From assembly GCA_035646815.1 (NCBI GenBank), contig DASRON010000016.1:1-7536 (forward strand): 7,536 nucleotides of DNA. Reading direction: 5' to 3'. Shown here in pieces: positions 1-4,987 of the stretch. Numbering within the stretch: the first letter of the stretch is position 1; every line of letters starts with the position of its first letter. The notes beneath the pieces were generated by a model, which was not told the DNA's origin, made no database searches, and was given only the letters and a program-made list of their open reading frames with translations. Origin of the DNA: GCA-002784865 sp035646815 (lineage in GTDB: Bacteria; Patescibacteriota; Microgenomatia; Levybacterales; UBA12049). Made by a program: the position numbers and the translations under genes.

Positions 1-1
1 A

Positions 2-37
2 GACAGCCTAAAACAATATAAAGTATCTAAAGAGTAA
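2..37 (+). CDS. Possible C-terminal tail of an upstream gene
   Basis: Frame 2 is open from the left edge for 11 codons and ends at TAA (35-37). The visible residues are DSLKQYKVSKE. The composition is plausible for a protein tail, but 11 codons prove nothing, and the other two forward frames stop within 21 bases. The stretch between this stop and the first promoter (38-80) is AT-rich and shows no hairpin terminator. Confidence 0.2.
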   Translation, partial: DSLKQYKVSKE

Positions 38-80
38 ATCACTTCTCATTCATCTATTCTTTTAATTTTTCTCATTAGAT

Positions 81-107
81 TTGACAACTTCATAAAAATC
101 TTATACT
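81..107 (+). promoter_or_regulatory. Candidate distal sigma70-type promoter upstream of the SET gene
   Basis: A perfect -35 hexamer TTGACA (81-86) is followed by TATACT (102-107) with a 15-base spacer, shorter than the preferred 17. Transcription would start near 114, giving a leader of about 75 bases before the SET start at 189. The short spacer lowers confidence. The stronger -10 at 177-182 may be the main promoter. Confidence 0.4.
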
Positions 108-132
108 CTTTTATTGGTGTTTTTAGTAGGAA

Positions 133-192
133 ATGAAGCTAGAAACAGGGCATGTGGGACATTCCCGCTTCTCTGCTATAATCTCCTTATGA
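133..192 (+). CDS. Possible 19-codon upstream ORF overlapping the SET start
   Basis: ATG at 133 opens 19 codons (MKLETGHVGHSRFSAIISL) that end with TGA at 190-192, so its stop overlaps the SET start codon as ATGA. An AGGA-like stretch sits directly before the ATG, too close for a good ribosome site. It could only be translated from the distal promoter transcript. The ATGA junction is the same form as one found in the leftward operon, which is the only reason to list it. It may be chance. Confidence 0.15.
   Translation: MKLETGHVGHSRFSAIISL
154..168. promoter_or_regulatory. Short palindrome in the SET promoter region (possible operator)
   Basis: GTGGGA-cat-TCCCGC forms six-base arms with one G.T mismatch around a 3-base centre. 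It lies between the two candidate promoters and just upstream of the extended -10 at 174-182, about -35 to -21 from the predicted start. It is markedly more GC-rich than its surroundings. It could bind a repressor or activator, or form a small hairpin in the distal transcript. No regulator can be named. Confidence 0.3.
174..182 (+). promoter_or_regulatory. Extended -10 promoter of the SET gene (leaderless start predicted)
   Basis: The sequence TGC-TATAAT is an extended -10 element (TGnTATAAT) with a perfect hexamer at 177-182. There is no good -35 at normal distance, which extended -10 promoters tolerate. The hexamer ends 6 bases before the ATG at 189, so the transcript would begin at or next to the start codon. 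No Shine-Dalgarno precedes the ATG, consistent with leaderless translation. Confidence 0.6.
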
Positions 193-593
193 AAAAGACT
201 ATTACTTCAGACAAAATCTATATTAGTAAATCTAAAATACCTAATGCAGGCAGGGGAGTTTTTGCAAAGCGTGATATTAAAAAGAATGAAACCATCGAAG
301 AATGTCCAGTTATTGATATTTTAAAACATGAAATGCCCAGTCTGGAAGGAAGCAGTCTTATTGCCTATATCTACTTTTTAGGCAAAAAAAAGGATCAGGC
401 GAAATTAGTACTGGGTTTTGGATCTATCTATAACCATGCATATAAACCAAATGCAAAATACAAGCTGAGGCAAAAAGATAGTATTGTCGAGTTTATTTGC
501 ACAAAAAATATTAAGAAAGATAGTGAAATAACAGTTAGTTACAATCCTAAAAATTTAAAAAATAAATTGCCATTGTGGTTTGAGGTGATTTGA
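189..593 (+). CDS. Small SET-domain protein (putative protein-lysine methyltransferase)
   Basis: This 134-residue protein is almost entirely one SET domain. The motifs appear in the expected order: GRGVFA (21-26) for the S-adenosylmethionine-binding turn, the NHxxxPN signature as NHAYKPN (82-88), and EITVSYN (113-119), which matches the ExxxxY end of the domain with Tyr118 as the likely catalytic tyrosine. There is no cysteine-rich post-SET segment, as is usual for short bacterial members. Family knowledge predicts transfer of a methyl group from S-adenosylmethionine to a lysine side chain, but the substrate is unknown. A longer reading from TTG at 114 is possible, but its 25 extra residues do not resemble the family, and the -10 box at 177-182 places the start at 189. 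The protein has no signal peptide or membrane segment, so it is probably cytoplasmic. Its own promoter and 90 bases before the next gene suggest a single-gene unit. Confidence 0.85.
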   Translation: MKKTITSDKIYISKSKIPNAGRGVFAKRDIKKNETIEECPVIDILKHEMPSLEGSSLIAYIYFLGKKKDQAKLVLGFGSIYNHAYKPNAKYKLRQKDSIVEFICTKNIKKDSEITVSYNPKNLKNKLPLWFEVI

Positions 594-665
594 AAGTCCA
601 AGTAAGACATCTTAATTGTAATGCATTCTAAAATGGAAAAGCTAGATCTTAAGAACTGCATAAGT

Positions 666-671
666 TATACT
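666..671 (+). promoter_or_regulatory. Weak candidate -10 box for the helicase gene
   Basis: TATACT lies 12 bases before the helicase ATG, which would give a leader of about 6 bases. No convincing -35 is present at 16-18 bases upstream and there is no extended TGn. No Shine-Dalgarno precedes the ATG. Read-through from the SET gene is an alternative, since the gap 594-683 holds no clear terminator and nothing else recognisable. Confidence 0.3.
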
Positions 672-683
672 TCATAAGTCTAA

Positions 684-1994
684 ATGAAAGTAATTAAAAA
701 AATAAAAAACATTTTATCTGCAAATAGTGAATTTAAACAAACAGAAGAATTTACTCAATTTTTTTATCTTATTGAAAATAGTTACGACAACTTTTTTATT
801 ACAGGAAAGGCAGGAACAGGGAAATCTACTTTTATTGAGTATTTTAGAAATCGTTCTACAAAAAACATAGCAGTCTTAGCCCCTACTGGGCTTTCTGCTA
901 TAAATGTAAAAGGACAAACAATTCATTCTTTTTTTAGATTCCCTCCTCATTTTATTACAAAAGATTCTATTGCAAAAAACATTCGTAGTTTAATATATAA
1001 AGAGCTAGACACTATTATTATTGATGAAATATCTATGGTTAGAGCAGACGTATTAGATGGAATTGATTTGTTCTTAAGAAAGTATGGAAAAGATAAGGAG
1101 CTTTCTTTTGGAGGAATTCAAATGATTTTCATAGGAGATCTTTTTCAGCTTTCTCCTGTTTTAAAACGAGAAGAAATGCAAGTTTTTTCAGAAGCTTATG
1201 AGTCTCCATATTTTTTTAGCTCCAAAGCTTTCAAAGACGGTATGTTTAAAGTAGCTAATTTTAGTAAGATTTTTAGGCAATCAGACGAAAATTTTGTAGA
1301 AATTTTAAATAATATAAGAAATGGAAGTAGAGACTCTTCTGTTTATAACTTAATAAACCAAAGAGTAGTTTCGAAAGATAAGATAGATAGAAAAAAATAT
1401 ATTACTTTAACTACTACAAATTCCGTAGCTAATGCTATAAACTATTCAGAACTTAATAAGATAAATAAACCACTTTTTGTTTTTAAGGCAGAAATTGAAG
1501 GAGATTTTCCTACCGAAGACAGAAGCTTGCCTGTTGATTTGGAATTAAATATAAAAGAAGGTGCAAAGGTAATGTTTGTAAAAAATGATAAGGCGAAACG
1601 TTTCGTAAATGGAACGCTTGGGGTTATAGATAGCGTTACAAAAGAAGAAATAAGAGTAAAATTAGATGGCTTAAATAAAGTTGTAATAGTAAACATAGAA
1701 GAATGGGATAATATTAAATATTCTTTTGATCAAGAAAAAAGTGAGATTATTGCTACATCTGTTGGAGTGTTAAAACAATTTCCTTTAAAACTGGCCTGGG
1801 CAATTACTACTCATAAGAGTCAAGGAATGACCTTTGATAAAGTCGCAATAGATTTTAGTGTATCACCATTTACTCATGGACAAACATATGTAGCATTAAG
1901 TAGATGTAGAAGCTTAGAAGGTATTTCTTTAACCCGTAAGATTTATCCAAATGATGTAATAGTGAATGAAGAAATTTTAAATTTTAAACTTTAA
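684..1994 (+). CDS. Compact Pif1-family (SF1B) DNA helicase
   Basis: The 436 residues contain all helicase motifs in order: Walker A GKAGTGKST (41-49), motif Ia VLAPTGLSA (64-72) with GQTIHSFF (77-84), Walker B IIIDEISMV (111-119, Asp114 and Glu115), motif III GDLFQLSPV (151-159) preceded by FGGIQ, the FRQSDENF segment (197-204), motif V THKSQGMTFDKV (376-387), and motif VI YVALSRCRSLEGI (402-414). The FGGIQ...GD..QL.P arrangement is typical of Pif1/RRM3 rather than RecD proper. Such enzymes unwind DNA 5' to 3' using ATP and act on forks, G-quadruplexes and R-loops. The protein stops soon after motif VI, so it is essentially the motor core, without the extra C-terminal domain that many bacterial relatives carry. 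It is cytoplasmic. The first ATG fits because about 35 residues precede the motor. No partner gene is evident nearby. Confidence 0.93.
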   Translation: MKVIKKIKNILSANSEFKQTEEFTQFFYLIENSYDNFFITGKAGTGKSTFIEYFRNRSTKNIAVLAPTGLSAINVKGQTIHSFFRFPPHFITKDSIAKNIRSLIYKELDTIIIDEISMVRADVLDGIDLFLRKYGKDKELSFGGIQMIFIGDLFQLSPVLKREEMQVFSEAYESPYFFSSKAFKDGMFKVANFSKIFRQSDENFVEILNNIRNGSRDSSVYNLINQRVVSKDKIDRKKYITLTTTNSVANAINYSELNKINKPLFVFKAEIEGDFPTEDRSLPVDLELNIKEGAKVMFVKNDKAKRFVNGTLGVIDSVTKEEIRVKLDGLNKVVIVNIEEWDNIKYSFDQEKSEIIATSVGVLKQFPLKLAWAITTHKSQGMTFDKVAIDFSVSPFTHGQTYVALSRCRSLEGISLTRKIYPNDVIVNEEILNFKL

Positions 1995-1995
1995 G

Positions 1996-2020
1996 AAAAA
2001 ACACATTCTTGAAGTTTTTT
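1996..2020 (+). terminator. Weak AT-rich hairpin after the helicase gene
   Basis: AAAAAAC (1996-2002) can pair with GTTTTTT (2014-2020) across an 11-base loop, directly after the helicase stop. The stem has one G-C pair, and its T-run serves both as stem and as possible U-tract. It may act as a poor intrinsic terminator, but in such AT-rich DNA it may also be chance. Confidence 0.25.
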
Positions 2021-2045
2021 ATAAAAAGTTAATAAATTGATTGAT

Positions 2046-2074
2046 TTGACAGGATAATTACCTGAGTATATAAT
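2046..2074 (+). promoter_or_regulatory. Perfect consensus sigma70 promoter, leaderless start predicted
   Basis: TTGACA (2046-2051) and TATAAT (2069-2074) are both exact consensus hexamers with the ideal 17-base spacer. The -10 ends 6 bases before the ATG at 2081, so transcription should begin at the start codon itself. The bases between (TCCGCC) carry no ribosome binding site. Confidence 0.85.
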
Positions 2075-2080
2075 TCCGCC

Positions 2081-2785
2081 ATGACTAAGGAAGTAAGAAG
2101 TACGGAGCAATCTGTTCATGCAATTGCAAGAGGAGTTATTGACAGAGAAGTTCGTGCTAGAAGATTTAGTTTTAGAGGATGTAAATCAGAATCATCAATA
2201 TCAAGTTTATTTGATGAATTAAGAAAAATCACTCCTGGAAAGCCAGAAAGACGATATTCTTATTCTAACGGAGCGGCAATAAGACCAATAGTTGGGATCT
2301 TAAAAGACACGGAAGGATTATTAGAGCAATATGGTGGAAGAAGTTCGCAAGATTCTCAAAAAGAAGAATTAGAAAAAGAAGAAGGATATTTACTAAGTAG
2401 AAATGGTACTGAGTTAACTCTTGAGGTAACTATTCCGGAAGCAGTTTTGGAAAGAGAAGGATTATTAAGAGAGTCAAAATGGAAGAGGATTGTTCCAAAA
2501 AGGCTAAAAAAATCAGATTCAAGATCTGATAAAAGCGTGATGCCTGAAGAAAAATATTCATTGGTATTTACTCGATTATATGGAAACAATGCTGTTTTGA
2601 TTTCAAATGAATCTGGAGAGGATATTTCTATAGTTAGGTTTCCTTTTGATAAAGTTCCGATAGGAGATAGAGAATTTCCAGGTTATAAATATGAAATTTC
2701 TTTAATGACAAATCATGGTTTTTTACCAGCTCAGGTGCCGACAATTTTATATACAGAAGCTGTGGATAGACAAATAGCTATTTAA
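2081..2785 (+). CDS. Unrecognised 234-residue protein
   Basis: I do not recognise this protein. It has no signal peptide, membrane span or known catalytic motif, so it is probably cytoplasmic. The N-terminal third (about 1-60) is rich in Arg and Ser with RARRFSFRG at 25-33. A Glu/Lys stretch lies at 92-102. A beta-rich segment follows (110-125), then a basic patch with KWKRIVPKRLKK (133-144). The C-terminal third (158-225) alternates hydrophobic and polar residues as a beta-sheet domain would, including YSLVFTRLYGNNAVLIS (159-175). The basic patches could indicate nucleic acid or ribosome contact, but this is a guess. The start is fixed by a perfect promoter whose -10 ends 6 bases upstream. 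The gene converges on the FKBP gene and overlaps its end by 8 bases. Such a strong promoter implies steady, high expression. Confidence 0.75.
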   Translation: MTKEVRSTEQSVHAIARGVIDREVRARRFSFRGCKSESSISSLFDELRKITPGKPERRYSYSNGAAIRPIVGILKDTEGLLEQYGGRSSQDSQKEELEKEEGYLLSRNGTELTLEVTIPEAVLEREGLLRESKWKRIVPKRLKKSDSRSDKSVMPEEKYSLVFTRLYGNNAVLISNESGEDISIVRFPFDKVPIGDREFPGYKYEISLMTNHGFLPAQVPTILYTEAVDRQIAI

Positions 2786-3110
2786 TTTTCAAGAGTTCTA
2801 CTTCAAATACTAGTGTTGCAAAACCGGGAATATCAGAGCCTGCTCCATATTTACCATAACCTAATTCATGAGGAATAGTTAATTTTCTTTTTCCGCCTAC
2901 TTTCATACCAGGAACTCCCATGTCCCAACCTTTTATAACGTATCCTACTCCAATTTTAGTTTCAAACGGTTCATCTCTGTCAACTGAAGAGTCAAATTTT
3001 GTCCCATCAGTTAGCCAGCCAGTGTAGTGCATTACAACAGTATCTCCTTCTTTTACTTCTTGTCCTTTTCCTACTTTTAGATCTTCAATTTTTAGTTTTT
3101 GTTCGTCCAT
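2778..3110 (-). CDS. FKBP-type peptidyl-prolyl cis-trans isomerase
   Basis: A complete single FKBP domain of 110 residues with no signal peptide, so a cytoplasmic enzyme that catalyses proline cis-trans isomerisation and may help fold new proteins. The active-site residues of human FKBP12 can be matched: Tyr29 (MHYTGW), Phe39 and Asp40 (KFDSS), Phe49 (EPF), Val58-Ile59 and Trp62 (YVIKGWD), Tyr85 (LGYG) and Phe102 (LVFEVELL). The usual IPPNATL before the last strand reads IPGFATL here, a mild change. It lacks the inserted chaperone flap of SlyD-type proteins. It is the last gene of a four-gene leftward operon, starting 1 base after the previous stop (TAAtATG) with no Shine-Dalgarno, so translation is probably coupled. 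Its TAG stop lies inside the end of the opposing gene. Confidence 0.95.
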   Translation of the reverse strand: MDEQKLKIEDLKVGKGQEVKEGDTVVMHYTGWLTDGTKFDSSVDRDEPFETKIGVGYVIKGWDMGVPGMKVGGKRKLTIPHELGYGKYGAGSDIPGFATLVFEVELLKIK

Positions 3111-3111
3111 A

Positions 3112-3435
3112 TTATTTTAAATTCTTAATATCAGAAATTAACTCTTCTATTAATTGATTAGCTGCTTTTCTAATCTTTTCTTCAATTCCGTCTGCTTTTT
3201 CTTTTAGTAGTTCCCAAGCTTTTTCATGATTTTCACTATTTACATGTTTTACAAATTCTTTTTTATGCTCTTCCTTTATGTTTGTTAAGGCAATATCTAA
3301 AACTGTATAGTGAATTGTATTTTGGGCAAGAGATAAAAGCTCAATTTTTTCTTTTTCAGGAACTCCTAAGTTATTTAGTTCTATTTCAATAGAATTTATT
3401 GAAATTAGATGATCGTAAAAATGTTTTTTATTCAT
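3112..3435 (-). CDS. Small helical protein of unknown function (DUF5663-like)
   Basis: The 107 residues are predicted to be almost all alpha-helical, highly charged (Lys/Glu rich) and soluble, with no signal peptide or membrane span. The layout is a helix with the LNNLGVPEKEKIELL turn (21-35), a central hydrophobic helix (39-53), and a long C-terminal amphipathic helix (72-106) that could form a coiled coil. It resembles the short all-helical DUF5663-type proteins frequent in Candidate Phyla Radiation genomes, judged by style only. It starts within the end of the preceding gene (4-base ATGA overlap) and ends 1 base before the FKBP gene, so it is firmly part of the operon. An AGGA lies about 11 bases before the ATG, rather far to act as a ribosome site. 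Function is unknown; an adaptor role is conceivable. Confidence 0.7.
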   Translation of the reverse strand: MNKKHFYDHLISINSIEIELNNLGVPEKEKIELLSLAQNTIHYTVLDIALTNIKEEHKKEFVKHVNSENHEKAWELLKEKADGIEEKIRKAANQLIEELISDIKNLK

Positions 3436-4304
3436 AGTGCTATCGATCCTAAGGGAATTGTATCATCTGTATCATCTATAAAAAAGTATAAGACTGGTCC
3501 TTTTTGGGAACCATCTACTCTTTCAAGATAATCCATTACCTCAGGAGATCCTCCTAAATGTTTTCCAGTCCACTCAGCAGGTCCTGCGTCAGCAATATCT
3601 GTGACAATTGCTTTTCCATTTTCAGGATTTATAACAAGCATTTTTTGATATTTAAAAAATAATCCATATTCTCCGACATGCTCGTTAAAACCTGGAGCAA
3701 GAAAAGTAGGAACTGCAATATAATATTTTTCTCTAAGCTTGTCTTTTTCATTCATTTCCTGTTTTGAGGAGGCAAAGTATCCCCAAGCACCAAGGCCAGG
3801 AGCAACACCTTCTCTTGAGTAAGCGATATATTCTTTTTCACTGTCAAAATGACCATAAATACTGTCTCCTGGAAATCTTTTTAAATGCTGTTCTTTTCCA
3901 ATAAAACCATAACTTCTATTAAGTCTTATACCATTAAGTTCTGGGGAAGTTTTAAAGCTAAAGACTTTAGAAAGATAATCTTCAATTAATTTTTCTTCTC
4001 CAGGAATAAGCGGTCTTACTTCTTCTGGAAGAAGACTCTTTAAATTATTTGAAAATTCTTTAGAAGAAATATGAGTTTGTTCTTGCTGCCCTAAGTTTCC
4101 CAGCTTTGCTAAAGCAGTATTTGGTGCAAGCTGCATAAAAGGAACTGCAGCAAGCATAAGACCCCCTATAAGTTGTTGTCTTGGAACAATAGCAGAAATT
4201 AAATGACCATGCTTTGAGATAATTTCTTTCTCAATTTCCTTATGTTTTTTCTGCCATTTTTTCTTAAGATAATGAAAATATGAATTGTTGGTATTTTTAC
4301 TCAT
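3432..4304 (-). CDS. Exported protein with an RlpA-like double-psi beta-barrel region
   Basis: This 290-residue protein has a long basic N-terminus (1-42), one hydrophobic segment (about 45-60) and a signal-peptidase-like site after ALA (64-66), so it is probably exported, or anchored if uncleaved. The region after it is charged and helical (80-115). The C-terminal part is conserved-looking: RLNRSYGFIG (127-136), APGLGAWGYFA (168-178), YYIAVPTFLAPGFNEHVGEY (194-213) and VINPENGKAIVTDIADAGPA (224-243). The last one matches the NxxNG...VxDxGP signature of double-psi barrels such as RlpA, with Asp239 where RlpA lytic transglycosylases keep an acidic residue. GGSPEVMDYL (251-260) replaces the usual DLSxxAxxxL. 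The role may be in peptidoglycan or surface carbohydrate turnover; this is inference. It overlaps the MFS stop by 1 base (TAATG) and the next gene by 4. Confidence 0.7.
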   Translation of the reverse strand: MSKNTNNSYFHYLKKKWQKKHKEIEKEIISKHGHLISAIVPRQQLIGGLMLAAVPFMQLAPNTALAKLGNLGQQEQTHISSKEFSNNLKSLLPEEVRPLIPGEEKLIEDYLSKVFSFKTSPELNGIRLNRSYGFIGKEQHLKRFPGDSIYGHFDSEKEYIAYSREGVAPGLGAWGYFASSKQEMNEKDKLREKYYIAVPTFLAPGFNEHVGEYGLFFKYQKMLVINPENGKAIVTDIADAGPAEWTGKHLGGSPEVMDYLERVDGSQKGPVLYFFIDDTDDTIPLGSIAL

Positions 4305-4906
4305 TATTTTCTAACAAATAATATATACGGGAAGGCCGATAAAAGATTAATTATTGCAGCAATTGTAAACAAAATAGTAAATCCATAAATACTTGCAATG
4401 AATCCTCCTAAAGCAGTTGAGAGTGCCATTCCTATAAAAACAATAGCATCATATACACTCCACTCAATTGGCTCTTTATTCTTATCGAGATGAGTTGAAA
4501 ACAGAGAATTTTTTAAAGGTGATGCAATTCCAATGCCTGCGCCTGCAAAAATATAGAAAATAAAGATGGGAAAAACAGTTCTAGAAAAGGCAAAACCTAG
4601 ATATCCAACTGAAATGAGAACGATTCCCATAATGGTAACTTTTAATTTTTTATTATCTGTTGATTTTGAAAAATATCTTGAAGAGATTAATTCAAAAATT
4701 ACTCTTGAAATAAGATATGTACTAAATGCTAAGGCAGCAATACTAACATTTCCACCAGCTATCTTATTTGCAACAAAAATAGCAAAAATAGGAACTATAA
4801 AGTACCAGCCAGACCAAAGAAATGCCTCTGAGATAATAAATGCTTTAACTAAAGGATTTACTTGAAAATGTGAGGGGTTTCTCCCGATAAACTCTTCTTT
4901 TATCAT
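4304..4906 (-). CDS. Half-size MFS-type membrane protein (six helices)
   Basis: The 200-residue protein has six predicted membrane helices at about 22-47, 54-74, 88-107, 110-131, 152-173 and 175-197. A normal major facilitator transporter has twelve in about 400 residues, so this is one complete half. The loop after helix 2 (RYFSKSTDNKK, 77-87) is a degenerate form of MFS motif A, and AGAGIGIASPL (121-131) is a typical glycine-rich helix. The termini are clean: a good promoter lies just upstream and the next gene begins on its last base, so it is not an obvious frameshift remnant. It could work as a homodimer or with another half. The substrate is unknown. It is the first gene of the leftward operon, is predicted to be leaderless (-10 ends 6 bases before ATG), and sits in the cytoplasmic membrane. 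Confidence 0.8.
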   Translation of the reverse strand: MIKEEFIGRNPSHFQVNPLVKAFIISEAFLWSGWYFIVPIFAIFVANKIAGGNVSIAALAFSTYLISRVIFELISSRYFSKSTDNKKLKVTIMGIVLISVGYLGFAFSRTVFPIFIFYIFAGAGIGIASPLKNSLFSTHLDKNKEPIEWSVYDAIVFIGMALSTALGGFIASIYGFTILFTIAAIINLLSAFPYILFVRK

Positions 4907-4912
4907 ATATTA

Positions 4913-4942
4913 ATCATAAAACAAAGCAAAGAGCGATTACAA
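4913..4942 (-). promoter_or_regulatory. Promoter of the leftward four-gene operon (leaderless start predicted)
   Basis: On the minus strand TTGTAA (4942-4937) is followed after 18 bases by TATGAT (4918-4913). The -10 ends 6 bases before the ATG at 4906, so transcription would start at the initiation codon. There is no Shine-Dalgarno. It stands back to back with the ileS promoter. Confidence 0.55.
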
Positions 4943-4951
4943 GAGCCGTAC

Positions 4952-4980
4952 TTGAAGCAAGATTCTATTTCGGGTACAAT
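4952..4980 (+). promoter_or_regulatory. ileS promoter (leaderless start predicted)
   Basis: TTGAAG (4952-4957) and TACAAT (4975-4980) are separated by the ideal 17 bases. The -10 ends 7 bases before the ATG at 4988, leaving essentially no 5' leader. This also excludes a T-box, the usual tRNA-sensing leader of many bacterial ileS genes, between this promoter and the gene. The -35 lies 9 bases from the -35 of the opposing operon. Confidence 0.7.
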
Positions 4981-4987
4981 TAAAGCT

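Noticed and set aside
114..188. N-terminal extension of the SET protein starting at TTG 114
   Set aside because: The 25 extra residues do not look like a SET N-terminus, and a strong extended -10 box lies inside this stretch just before the ATG at 189. The TTG does lie 6 bases after TATACT, so it is not fully excluded.
594..683. tRNA, small RNA or terminator between the SET and helicase genes
   Set aside because: No cloverleaf or convincing GC stem is present, only short weak matches such as ATGCA/TGCAT.
1442..1696. Open frame of 84 codons on the minus strand within the helicase gene
   Set aside because: It lies wholly antisense to conserved helicase sequence and has no promoter or family resemblance. 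Its Phe/Ser/Thr-rich composition is what the complement of Lys/Glu/Asn codons gives.
2356..2589. Open frame of 77 codons on the minus strand within the 234-residue gene
   Set aside because: Antisense to a gene with a perfect promoter, with a low-complexity Ser/Phe-rich translation and no upstream signals.
4566..4865. Open frame of 99 codons on the plus strand within the MFS gene
   Set aside because: It is the shadow of membrane-helix codons of the real gene and has no start signals.
4304..4906. MFS gene as a frameshifted or truncated twelve-helix transporter
   Set aside because: The next gene starts on the last base of its stop codon, a promoter lies directly upstream, and no further MFS helices are found on either side.
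4907..4987. T-box or other riboswitch before ileS
   Set aside because: The promoter places the transcript start at the ATG, and the whole gap is 81 bases with no T-box stem or TGGNACCGCG-like motif.
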